From Flavobacterium sp. ASW18X (GTDB lineage Bacteria > Bacteroidota > Bacteroidia > Flavobacteriales > Flavobacteriaceae), in contig NZ_SWKK01000004.1 of assembly GCF_005144745.1 (NCBI RefSeq), forward strand, positions 124,001 through 188,000: DNA of 64,000 nt. The letters are read 5' to 3'. Shown here piece after piece: positions 47,320-55,816 of the stretch; the first letter of the stretch is position 1; each line of letters starts with the position of its first letter. The position numbers and the translations under genes were made by a program. A model generated the notes under the pieces. That model saw only the letters and a list, made by a program, of their open reading frames with translations, did no database searches and was not told the DNA's origin.

Positions 47320-49398
47320 ATGAGATTCTTTTCACTTTTACTGTTTTGTTGGTGTTTAAGTGGTTTTGCACAAAAACAACAGGCCGTTGATTTTATCCAT
47401 GCAGCTGTTGCAATTGAACCAAATGGTATAGAAAAAACGGTACAAGGTAGCGTTGAGTATACGTTTTTGGTACAACGTAAGGTAGACAGTATTTTTTTGG
47501 ATGCGGAGAATATCAATATAATTAATTTTAGATTGAATGACACCACCATTGAATACGTAAATACGGGAAAGAAACTGGGGTTTAAATCGCCTAAAAAGCC
47601 GGGAGAATATAGCTTGTATATTGATTATCTGGCAAGACCAAAACAAACGGTATATTTTTTTGGGTGGGATGATGTCAAGGTAGGCAATGAACAAATTTGG
47701 ACGCAAGGGCAGGGAAAATATACGAGACATTGGCTGCCCAGTTTTGATGATATGACAGAAAAAGTGGAATTTGACTTGTCTATTACCGCACCAAAACACT
47801 TAGCCGTAATCGCCAACGGAGAACTAAAGTCCAAAACTTATGGTGAGGACAAACAAACCTGGAGTTGGAACATGGAGCACCCTATGAGCAGTTATCTAGT
47901 AGCCTTTGCCATTGTTGATTTTAAAAAAGAAACCAGAGAATCAAGTACGCGCGTTCCCATTGACTTGTATTACAATCCAAAAGATAGTAGTAGGGTAGCG
48001 CCTACCTATAAGTACACCACGGAACTCTTTAATTTTTTGGAGCAAGAAATTGGCGTTCCGTACCCATGGCAAAATTACAAACAAGTACCCGTGCACGATT
48101 TTATGTATGGAGGGATGGAAAATACCAGCTGTACACTGTTTTCTGACCAATACATGATAGATGAAAAAGGTTTTGTAGATAAAAACTATGTAAATGTAAA
48201 TGCACACGAGTTGGCGCACCAATGGTTTGGCAATCTAGTTACAGAAGTAAGCGGAGCGCATCATTGGTTGCAAGAAGGTTTTGCTACCTATTATGCTTAT
48301 TTAGCTGAAAAGGAGGTGTTTGGGGACGATTACTACTATTGGAAGTTGTATGAAACCGCCCAAAACTTAATTGCTGAATCAGAGAAGGGAAATGGCGAAT
48401 CTTTATTAGACCCTAAGGCTAGCAGCCTAACTTTTTATGAGAAAGGGGCTTGGGCATTGATACTATTAAAAGACTTGGTGGGAGACAAAGCTTTTAAAAA
48501 AGGCATACAAACGTACTTATTAGCATATAGTTATAAAAATGCAACTGTTGCAGATTTTTTAGCCGTGATGGAAAAAGCCTCTGGTAAAGATTTAGAAGAA
48601 TTTAGAAAAAAATGGTTGGTAGCATCTGAATTTCCTAAAGCTTCTGCACTAGCATATTTAAAAAAGAAAGACCCCTCTATTAAAAGGTTAGAAGAATTAG
48701 CCACAACTATTGAAAGTTCTACCGTAATTACCAAAGAAAACGTAACTAACTTCTATGATAGTAAAGCTCCCATAGGATTTAAAAAGGAATTTATAAAACG
48801 CTATGTTAACCAGTTAGATACACCAACACTGCAGAAAATTTTAATGGAAGGGGAGTTGCTCGTTAGGCAAGCTATTATAGCCAATCTGGAACAGATACCT
48901 GCCGAATTACAAACTGATTTTGAAACCTTGTTAAAGGACGATAGCTATTTAACCCAAGAATATGCTTTACTAGCACTTTGGCAGCAATTTCCGGAACGTG
49001 GGTCATTTTACTTGGATAGTCTGTCTACTATAGAGGGTTTGCCCAATAAGAGTTTACGTATACTTTGGTTAACCCTAGCTTTGGTCACGGAGCAATATAA
49101 TTCGTCCGCTAAAAAGCAGTATTATGAGGAGTTAAACGCTTTTACTGCGCCAGAATATAATTTTGAGGTCCGCATTAATGCATTTCGCTACTTAAATCAG
49201 ATACAAGCACTTAGTGATAGTAGTTTGCGTAATTTGGTGCAAGCAACACAGCATCATTCCTGGCAGTTTCGTTTATTTGCCAAAAGGCAACTACAACATT
49301 TAGTAAGTTTGCCAAATATGGTAGCAAGGCTAGAAGATTTACAACCTAGTTTATCTGAGACTGAAAAAGAGCTAATTTCTAAATTATTGACAGAATGA
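47320..49398 (+). CDS. M1 family metallo-aminopeptidase, exported
   Basis: 692 residues. Signal peptide MRFFSLLLFCWCLSGFAQ. Exopeptidase motif GGMEN (in FMYGGMENTSC), zinc site H296-E-x-x-H300 and Glu319 in WLQEGFATYY, exactly the 18-residue spacing of the family. The C-terminal part (about 470-692) is a helical repeat domain as in PepN-like enzymes. It removes N-terminal residues from peptides in the periplasm, or at the cell surface. Its stop overlaps the start of the patatin gene as ATGA. Confidence 0.95.
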   Translation: MRFFSLLLFCWCLSGFAQKQQAVDFIHAAVAIEPNGIEKTVQGSVEYTFLVQRKVDSIFLDAENINIINFRLNDTTIEYVNTGKKLGFKSPKKPGEYSLYIDYLARPKQTVYFFGWDDVKVGNEQIWTQGQGKYTRHWLPSFDDMTEKVEFDLSITAPKHLAVIANGELKSKTYGEDKQTWSWNMEHPMSSYLVAFAIVDFKKETRESSTRVPIDLYYNPKDSSRVAPTYKYTTELFNFLEQEIGVPYPWQNYKQVPVHDFMYGGMENTSCTLFSDQYMIDEKGFVDKNYVNVNAHELAHQWFGNLVTEVSGAHHWLQEGFATYYAYLAEKEVFGDDYYYWKLYETAQNLIAESEKGNGESLLDPKASSLTFYEKGAWALILLKDLVGDKAFKKGIQTYLLAYSYKNATVADFLAVMEKASGKDLEEFRKKWLVASEFPKASALAYLKKKDPSIKRLEELATTIESSTVITKENVTNFYDSKAPIGFKKEFIKRYVNQLDTPTLQKILMEGELLVRQAIIANLEQIPAELQTDFETLLKDDSYLTQEYALLALWQQFPERGSFYLDSLSTIEGLPNKSLRILWLTLALVTEQYNSSAKKQYYEELNAFTAPEYNFEVRINAFRYLNQIQALSDSSLRNLVQATQHHSWQFRLFAKRQLQHLVSLPNMVARLEDLQPSLSETEKELISKLLTE

Positions 49399-50309
49399 GG
49401 GCATTGGTAATATCTGGTGGTGGAAGCAAAGGTGCTTTTGCTGGTGGTGTGGCGCAATATTTAATACAGAACGATAAACGGGAGTACGATATTTTTGTGG
49501 GTACTTCTACCGGTAGTTTATTGATTAGTCATTTGGCCTTAAATAAGATTGATAAGATTCGAAATATTTATTCCAATGTAAATCAAGACAGTATTTTTAG
49601 CAATTGTCCTTTTGTGGTTCGTAAAAAATATGGCTCGGATATTATTGGTATGAACCACTGGAACATTCTTAAAAACTGGATGCGTGGTAAAAAGACCTTT
49701 GGGGAGAGCGAGAACTTAAGAAAACTAATTAGAAATAGTATTACCAGAGAAGAATTTGAAGCTTTAAAAAACGGTCCAAAAAATGTTGTGGTAACCGTAT
49801 CAAATCTTTCCTTAAATCAGGTAGAATACAAATCGGTCAACGATTTTAATTACGATGAGTTTTGTGATTGGATTTGGATTTCTTCTAACTACACGCCTTT
49901 TATGAGTTTGGTGCGTAAGAATGGTTGTGAATATGCAGATGGGGGCTTGGGAACATTGGTACCTATAGAAGAAGCTATTAAAAGAGGAGCTACAGAGGTA
50001 GATGTTATTGTTCTACGTACAGAAGTAAGCAATTACAATAGAATGCCATCTAGAAATGCGTTTGAAGTACTTACCAGTATGTTTTCTTTTGTTTTAGACC
50101 GAATAGAAAATCAGAATATACGTATTGGGAAATTGGTAGCAAGCCAAAACGATGCCATTATAAATTTGTACTACACACCAACTGTGCTAACTACCAATTC
50201 ACTAATCTTTGATAAGGAAAAAATGACCTTATGGTGGAAAAAAGGATTTCTCTACGCTAAAAATAAGAATGAGGAAAGCATGCCTATTGAACCAGATTTA
50301 CAAGAATAG
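49395..50309 (+). CDS. Patatin-like phospholipase
   Basis: 304 residues. Oxyanion loop GGGSKG (8-13), nucleophile Ser38 in GTSTG and catalytic Asp182 in ADGGLG, the full Ser-Asp dyad of patatins. No signal peptide, so it should be cytoplasmic, unlike many larger flavobacterial patatins of the outer membrane. It hydrolyses lipid acyl esters. Four-base overlap with the M1 peptidase gene means co-translation; the gene downstream is convergent. Confidence 0.93.
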   Translation: MRALVISGGGSKGAFAGGVAQYLIQNDKREYDIFVGTSTGSLLISHLALNKIDKIRNIYSNVNQDSIFSNCPFVVRKKYGSDIIGMNHWNILKNWMRGKKTFGESENLRKLIRNSITREEFEALKNGPKNVVVTVSNLSLNQVEYKSVNDFNYDEFCDWIWISSNYTPFMSLVRKNGCEYADGGLGTLVPIEEAIKRGATEVDVIVLRTEVSNYNRMPSRNAFEVLTSMFSFVLDRIENQNIRIGKLVASQNDAIINLYYTPTVLTTNSLIFDKEKMTLWWKKGFLYAKNKNEESMPIEPDLQE

Positions 50310-50321
50310 CCGCAAAAAAGT

Positions 50322-50840
50322 TTACCAAAGTTCGGAAATTTCTTTTTTAACAAAAGCAAGTGCTGTTACAGAAGGAGAGGATTTTTCCATTGTCTTATTA
50401 AGAATATCTTCTCTTAACTTGTCTGCGGTCTCAGATGAGCTCATGGCTGCAGAACGGATAGCTTGTATGGTAGCATTTTTTGCAGTCTTAATCACATTCC
50501 AGCATTCATCTGTCATATATATTTGCTGAGAAAGATTATGTTCAAACTCATTTTCAATTTGTTTGATGAGTAGGTTTTCATAGTTATTTTTATCTTGACC
50601 AATAGGCGCAACACGCACAATTAAATTATTAATGGCAATACGCTCTAAAAATAGTGCCATGCGCTCGTAAGCCTGCAGGCGTATAGGTAATGTTTCTTTA
50701 AGAGAATCCTTATGTAGTAAATACCTTCTGCGGCCGTCTTCATTCTTAGTATGCATTTTAAAAAAATAAAACGCTACAACTCCAGTTACCACTGCAGGTA
50801 ATAAAAAGCCAAATAGTTGAAGGATATTCTCTGTACTCAT
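50322..50840 (-). CDS. Conserved membrane-anchored protein of unknown function (DUF7935-like)
   Basis: 172 residues. A single N-terminal membrane helix (LFGFLLPAVVTGVVAFYFF, about 9-27) then a helical cytoplasmic part with RRRYLLHKDSLKETLPIRLQAYERMALFLERI. I recall similar flavobacterial proteins carrying the name DUF7935 but cannot check. No catalytic motif seen. Upstream on the same strand, by 70 bp, is the DinB gene only in the opposite order (its start lies right of it), so they are separate units. Function unknown. Confidence 0.7.
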   Translation of the reverse strand: MSTENILQLFGFLLPAVVTGVVAFYFFKMHTKNEDGRRRYLLHKDSLKETLPIRLQAYERMALFLERIAINNLIVRVAPIGQDKNNYENLLIKQIENEFEHNLSQQIYMTDECWNVIKTAKNATIQAIRSAAMSSSETADKLREDILNKTMEKSSPSVTALAFVKKEISELW

Positions 50841-50910
50841 AATCTTTTATTGTCTTTTGGTTATTTGCAATCTAGAACGCAAACCAAAATTAAAAAGTAT
50901 GCAAAGAAGA

Positions 50911-51423
50911 CTATAATTCTGGTTTTTCTATCAGAATACTGGCAGTTACTAGCAATTGCCCTAAATGCCGTTGACTATGTTCCGCTGCATGAAATATTAA
51001 CCCTAGTAAGTTGGTTGCTAATCGTTTTCTTCCTACAAATCTTGGCGCAGTAAAATGAGCTTCAGTCAATGTTTTAAAATAAGCCAATGCCTCTGTAACT
51101 TTTTGTTCAAAATTTTCTACTAGTACCTCTGGGCTGTATTTTTCATTAGCTTCACCTTCCAATTTTAAATAAAGAAATTGTTCTTTTGTAAGTGATTTTT
51201 CTTGTGCATAGGTTAATAATCTATCCAAAACACCCGTTAAGTGTTGGGCATGGAAACCTACAGAAGCTCTCTCACCAACCTTTTTCCAAAGTTTATCCTT
51301 TGGGAAATCTAGCAGAATTGCTCTTAATTCCCTTTGGGTTTGCAACAAGGCATGAGCAGCAGGTTGTGCTAAAACAGGAATGTCTGGCACAGGGCCAGAC
51401 AACCAATATTCTTCTTGTGGCAC
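50911..51423 (-). CDS. DinB family protein
   Basis: 170 residues, four-helix DinB/YfiT fold with the metal-binding histidines in GFHAQHLTGVLDRLL (helix 2) and FHAAEHSQRHLGQLL (helix 4). Members include bacillithiol/mycothiol-dependent transferases and hydrolases of unknown role; none can be chosen here. The start must be GTG at 51423: a stop lies in frame 3 codons upstream and no ATG falls before the conserved region. It starts 5 bp after the upstream OmpA-like gene, so the two are likely co-transcribed. Confidence 0.85.
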   Translation of the reverse strand: MPQEEYWLSGPVPDIPVLAQPAAHALLQTQRELRAILLDFPKDKLWKKVGERASVGFHAQHLTGVLDRLLTYAQEKSLTKEQFLYLKLEGEANEKYSPEVLVENFEQKVTEALAYFKTLTEAHFTAPRFVGRKRLATNLLGLIFHAAEHSQRHLGQLLVTASILIEKPEL

Positions 51424-51428
51424 TAGTA

Positions 51429-52196
51429 TTATTTAAATTCTGATTTCATGGTGGTGTAAAACCCCTTGTAATCTGGCGCTAAACGTATTTGTACCCCCTC
51501 AGAAAAGTTGCCATCTTTTGCTAATAATTGTAGCTTTTCCGCACCTATGCCGTCTATGGCAATAAGGCCGTTTGCAACGGCTTGTACTTGTTTATAGGTC
51601 AGGTCAAACTCCCCCGTAATATTTAACCCTTCTATTGCTACCGTTCTAGATGGATTTTTCTTAATAATTTCTGCAATTCTAGTTACCCAATCCTTACCAG
51701 TAGCAGTTAATGCGCTACCGCTATCTGAACCAAAAAGAGTAGGTAAACTGTTACTTATAACAATATCTCCCCCGGCAATACCAACAGTAGCCTCTGGACC
51801 TAAAGTTTGCTTGGCTTGTGTAAGTATGGCTATAGCTGTAGAATCATTGCTGCTAAAAGTATCTGTGATAATCCGCATTTGCTTTTCCTTAGCAGAAAGG
51901 GTAGCAAGAGCATTATTAACAGTTTCTGTATTTTTTTTAGAGATTTTAGAGAAATTGGTCAAATTCCCTAAGAGCGTCGTATTTGCATCTTTTAATTCGG
52001 TATTTTCTTTTTCTAGTAATTCCGATTTAGAAATGGCAGTATTCATTGTACGATTAACTCTTGAGAGGGAATCATTTAAAGAAACAATTTCTTTCTCCAA
52101 TTCAGAAACTTTTGTAATGAGTTCACTCTTTTTTTGAGCATGGACTGCAGTCCCAATGAGCAATAGGGCAGTGGCTAGGGTAAAAATTTTTGTCAT
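51429..52196 (-). CDS. Exported coiled-coil protein with degenerate OmpA-like domain
   Basis: 255 residues from ATG 52196; an earlier ATG at 52220 would overlap the glutamate-synthase-like gene. Signal peptide MTKIFTLATALLLIGTAVHAQ, no lipobox. A coiled-coil (about 25-100) precedes an OmpA-like domain in which the peptidoglycan-binding signature is missing: the EGHTDNVP of true OmpA is EGLNITGEF, and the NRRTRI helix is VQIRLAPDY. It is clearly paralogous to the OmpA lipoprotein at 60746-61618 over the coiled coil and start of the domain. It starts 7 bp after the glutamate-synthase-like gene and leads into DinB. Role unknown, envelope-related. Confidence 0.75.
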   Translation of the reverse strand: MTKIFTLATALLLIGTAVHAQKKSELITKVSELEKEIVSLNDSLSRVNRTMNTAISKSELLEKENTELKDANTTLLGNLTNFSKISKKNTETVNNALATLSAKEKQMRIITDTFSSNDSTAIAILTQAKQTLGPEATVGIAGGDIVISNSLPTLFGSDSGSALTATGKDWVTRIAEIIKKNPSRTVAIEGLNITGEFDLTYKQVQAVANGLIAIDGIGAEKLQLLAKDGNFSEGVQIRLAPDYKGFYTTMKSEFK

Positions 52197-52203
52197 AAGC
52201 TGT

Positions 52204-53763
52204 TTATTGGTGTTTTCCACCTAAGTGGATGCAATTATACAATTCATTTAAAGAGGTGAACGGCACCGCTGTTTTTTGATAACCGTAAACCGATTTTAAA
52301 TCGCTGCTAAGGTAATCATCATCTACATTAACCTGTATATCTTCCATGGTAAATTGACAAGGATGTTCATAACCTGCAGCATGAGTAATTTCTAAAAATT
52401 CTTTTCTAAAACTTTTAAAGTATTGTGCCAATCTTTCTGACTTTAATGGCACATTTATACCAGATTGAAGCCACTTACTTTGAGTGGCAACACCTGCCGG
52501 GCAGCGATTGGTATGGCAAATTTGTGCTTGTATACAACCAATACTCATCATAGCTTCTCTTGCAACATTTATAACATCTACGCCCATGGCAAAAGCCATA
52601 GCAGCTTTAGCAGGAAACCCTAATTTACCACTGCCAATAAAAACAATTCGCTCAGTAAGGCCACGTTCTAGAAATAAGCGATAGAGACTACTAAAACCAT
52701 AAGTCCATGGTAAGGAAACATGGTCTGCAAAGCTCGGTGGAGCAGCACCAGTGCCGCCTTCACCACCATCTACTGTGATAAAATCTGGTCCTTTACCTGT
52801 TTCTTTCATTAAATCTGCCAATTCTTGCCATTGGTCTAGCTTACCAATGGCCCCTTTAATGCCCACTGGTAATCCTGTGGCTTCTGCTATCGATTCTATA
52901 AGTTGAAGTAATTCTGGAATATTACGGAACGCTTTATGGGTGGCTGGCGATAATACATCTTTGCCCATTTCTACATGGCGAATTTCTGCAATTTCCTTAG
53001 TAATTTTTGCTCCAGGCAATACACCGCCTTTTCCTGGTTTAGCTCCTTGAGATAGTTTTATTTCGATAGCTTTAATAGAAGGATTTTCTGCTACTAACTG
53101 TTTCATTTTTTCTAATGAAAAGTTGCCATCTGGGGTACGCACACCAAAATAACCCGTTCCAAAATGAAATACAACATCACCTCCTTTTTTGTGATAAGGG
53201 GATAAGCCGCCTTCTCCGGTATTGTGATAAGCACCAGACAACCGCACACCATGATTCATGCTTTCTACAGCGGCCGCAGATAGTGAACCAAAACTCATAG
53301 CAGATACATTGATTACAGATGCAGGTCTAAACGGCTTTTTTCTCTTATTATAAGCGCCTATAACCTTAGCGCAGGGTAGAAAATAAGGGTCTTTTTGGTT
53401 GATGTGGTTAGAGGGTAATTGGTAACCAATCATAGCATTTTTTACAAATATGTGTTGATGCGCATAAATATCTCTATCCGTACCAAACCCTTCGTAATTA
53501 TTTTCTTTTTTAGCCGATGCGTAAATCCATCCCCGTTCTATACGATTAAAAGGGAGTTCTTCTCTATTGTTGGCTACAAAGTATTGCCTCATTTCTGGGC
53601 CAATACTCTCTAACCAATAGCGTAAGTGCCCAACAATGGGGAAGTTGTGGGTTATGGTGTGTGCTCTTTGCAAGAAAATATCCCGAAAAGCTAATAATGC
53701 TAAAAAGAGTAAAATGTAGGCCCACCATGGTAAGGCCCCAAGCGTTTGTAATACGGATTCCAT
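52204..53763 (-). CDS. FMN-binding glutamate synthase family protein
   Basis: 519 residues. The N-terminal membrane helix (WWAYILLFLALLAFRDIFL) anchors a GltS FMN-binding TIM barrel: GSLSAAAVESMNHGVRLSGAYHNTGEGG, TVDGGEGGTGAAPPSFAD, and the 3Fe-4S cysteines in GCIQAQICHTNRCPAGVA. It lacks the amidotransferase and C-terminal domains of real glutamate synthase, so it is the stand-alone oxidoreductase branch of the family whose reaction is unclear. No gltD-type partner is adjacent. It is followed by an envelope protein. Confidence 0.9.
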   Translation of the reverse strand: MESVLQTLGALPWWAYILLFLALLAFRDIFLQRAHTITHNFPIVGHLRYWLESIGPEMRQYFVANNREELPFNRIERGWIYASAKKENNYEGFGTDRDIYAHQHIFVKNAMIGYQLPSNHINQKDPYFLPCAKVIGAYNKRKKPFRPASVINVSAMSFGSLSAAAVESMNHGVRLSGAYHNTGEGGLSPYHKKGGDVVFHFGTGYFGVRTPDGNFSLEKMKQLVAENPSIKAIEIKLSQGAKPGKGGVLPGAKITKEIAEIRHVEMGKDVLSPATHKAFRNIPELLQLIESIAEATGLPVGIKGAIGKLDQWQELADLMKETGKGPDFITVDGGEGGTGAAPPSFADHVSLPWTYGFSSLYRLFLERGLTERIVFIGSGKLGFPAKAAMAFAMGVDVINVAREAMMSIGCIQAQICHTNRCPAGVATQSKWLQSGINVPLKSERLAQYFKSFRKEFLEITHAAGYEHPCQFTMEDIQVNVDDDYLSSDLKSVYGYQKTAVPFTSLNELYNCIHLGGKHQ

Positions 53764-53811
53764 TTATATCGGTTTACATTACAAAAATGGTAAACTTTTA
53801 GAAATAGACAT

Positions 53812-53848
53812 AAAAAAGCCCAAATCAGTCGTTGAAAAACTAATTTGG
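53812..53848 (-). terminator. Intrinsic terminator after the M20 amidohydrolase gene
   Basis: Read leftward, CCAAATTAGT (53848-53839) pairs with ACTGATTTGG (53829-53820) with one G-T pair, followed by GC and T6. It stands 22 bp past the amidohydrolase stop, so the glutamate-synthase-like gene is a separate unit. Confidence 0.75.
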
Positions 53849-53870
53849 ACTTTAGTATAAACCTTGTTAA

Positions 53871-55148
53871 TTACTTTGCACTAAGATAGTCTAGCGTTAA
53901 TTCTGTCATCGCTTTAACGCCTAATTGCATACCCGCATCATCTATTAAAAAATCTGGGGTGTGATGCGGAAAAGATTCTTTAGTACCTGGTGTCATTCCG
54001 CCTAAAAAGAAAAAGAATCCTGGAACCTCTCTCTGAAAATAAGAGAAATCTTCTGCCCCAGTAATTGCCTTTTGTAATTGTACATTATCAGAACCTGCAA
54101 CTCGGTTAAGTGTCGGTAGCATTTGGTCTACCAACTTTGGGTCATTATAGGTTATGTCAGTTGCGTCTTTTATTTCGCAAGTAGCCTCACCACCGTATAC
54201 TTTAGCAATAGTAGCTACCATTTCTTTCATACGTTTATTAATATGGTCTTTCATGCCATAATCTAGTGTTCTAATGGTACCAATCATCTCTGCGCTTTCT
54301 GGAATAATATTAAAACGAACTCCACTTTTAATTTTACCTACGGTAATTACGGCCGCCTCATTAGTTAGCTCAGACTCTCTACTAATAATCGTTTGCAATC
54401 CATCTATGATTTTAGCACTAATTAAAATAGGGTCTACACCGCTCCATGGTTGGGAGCCATGACTTTGTTTTCCCTTTACTTTGATGGTAAAACTTTGCGC
54501 TGCAGCCATTGTTCCGCCGGCTTTATAGCGTATCACACCTACGGGAGTTTCAGAATTGATGTGCAATCCAAAAATAGCATCTACATCCGGACTTTTTAAC
54601 ACGCCTTCTTTTACCATGAGTAGAGCACCGCCCTCTTCTCCTGGTGGTGGTCCTTCTTCTGCAGGTTGAAAGATGAATTTAACCGTGCCGTTAATTTTAT
54701 CTTTGTTATTGGCTAAAACCTCTGCCACACCCATTAAAATTGCAGTATGCGTATCATGACCACAAGCATGCATAACACCAACTTGTTCTCCTAAAAACTC
54801 AGAAGTAACCTCTGATTTAAAAGGCAAATCATTTCGTTCTGTTACAGGCAGTGCGTCTATATCTGCTCTTAGTGCTACAACTTTCCCAGGATTATTACCC
54901 TTAAGCACACCAACTACACCCGTATGAGCAACCCCTGTTTGTACAGCTATACCCAAACTTTTAAGATGCTTCGCAATTTTTTCTGCCGTTTTAAATTCCC
55001 GATTACTTAACTCTGGATTTTGGTGAATATCATGGCGCCACTCAATTACCTTAGATTCAATTTTTTCATAATCTTTATCAAGCTTAGGCCCTTGACCATA
55101 ACACAGGATGGTAAATAGTCCTGCTAAAGAAAAGCATAGTTTTTTCAT
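53871..55148 (-). CDS. Periplasmic M20 family amidohydrolase/peptidase
   Basis: 425 residues. Signal peptide MKKLCFSLAGLFTILCYGQ. Hippurate hydrolase/IAA-amino acid hydrolase branch: ADIDALPVTERNDLPF, HACGHDTHTAILMGVAEVL with the metal Cys/His residues, and FQPAEEGPPPGEEGGALLM with the catalytic Glu pair. It deacylates N-acyl amino acids or acyl-conjugates in the periplasm. It is preceded by a DsrE-like gene 10 bp away. Confidence 0.92.
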   Translation of the reverse strand: MKKLCFSLAGLFTILCYGQGPKLDKDYEKIESKVIEWRHDIHQNPELSNREFKTAEKIAKHLKSLGIAVQTGVAHTGVVGVLKGNNPGKVVALRADIDALPVTERNDLPFKSEVTSEFLGEQVGVMHACGHDTHTAILMGVAEVLANNKDKINGTVKFIFQPAEEGPPPGEEGGALLMVKEGVLKSPDVDAIFGLHINSETPVGVIRYKAGGTMAAAQSFTIKVKGKQSHGSQPWSGVDPILISAKIIDGLQTIISRESELTNEAAVITVGKIKSGVRFNIIPESAEMIGTIRTLDYGMKDHINKRMKEMVATIAKVYGGEATCEIKDATDITYNDPKLVDQMLPTLNRVAGSDNVQLQKAITGAEDFSYFQREVPGFFFFLGGMTPGTKESFPHHTPDFLIDDAGMQLGVKAMTELTLDYLSAK

Positions 55149-55158
55149 AGTGTTAGTA

Positions 55159-55695
55159 TTAAAATTTTATAAGTTGGTATCCTTGGTTTTGTAATTGTAT
55201 TAAGGCCGTCATTGCAGATAGAGCAAGTTGTACACCAGGAATTAATTCGCTTTTCTCAATGCCTCTTCCGTTAGCAGATTGTCCACAGAGAATGACGCTT
55301 ACCTTATTTGATAGTAAGTCATGAAGTAAAGGTTCGTTAGGATTATCTACTGCATTCCTTTTTTTATATGCCGTAGAAACCAATACATCCAAAGCAGCTT
55401 TGCCATGAACCACTAATGCAACATGTAATTGTTCAGCAGGAACACCAGCTTGCGAGTGCATATTTAAAAAGCGAGCAGCGGTTTCAATACTGCGATTTAG
55501 CATATTTGGGTCTTTTGGGCTAGAATACACATCAAAAACGACTTTAAACTCAGATTCTACATTGGTTTTAAAATCAGGATTGGAAATTTTGTAAACAGCA
55601 CCGAATTCAGAAATAATAGGGCCTGTAGCTTTCTCTTGTGCAGAAAGCATCATCCCAAATAATAGCACAAAAAGGTAAAAGAGCTTCATTTTCAT
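55159..55695 (-). CDS. Periplasmic DsrE-like family protein
   Basis: 178 residues from ATG 55695 (ATG 55689 is an alternative; the frame runs to 55755 but lacks a signal sequence there). Signal peptide MKMKLFYLFVLLFGMMLSAQ. The fold resembles DsrE/DsrF: ALVVHGKAALDVLVS, then a cysteine in VSVILCGQSANGRGI as in sulfur-relay DsrE proteins. It lies 10 bp before the M20 gene, in one unit. Function unknown: an exported sulfur-relay-like protein paired with an amidohydrolase. Confidence 0.7.
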   Translation of the reverse strand: MKMKLFYLFVLLFGMMLSAQEKATGPIISEFGAVYKISNPDFKTNVESEFKVVFDVYSSPKDPNMLNRSIETAARFLNMHSQAGVPAEQLHVALVVHGKAALDVLVSTAYKKRNAVDNPNEPLLHDLLSNKVSVILCGQSANGRGIEKSELIPGVQLALSAMTALIQLQNQGYQLIKF

Positions 55696-55816
55696 GCCTT
55701 CTAAGGTATTTAAAAAAGTGAGAATAACAGGAATGTTTAAAACTATTAAATACAAGATTTTAGTAAAAGTGTTAGAATGGCTAATTTCACGTTTGGTTTA
55801 ATGTAAAGTACCATCC

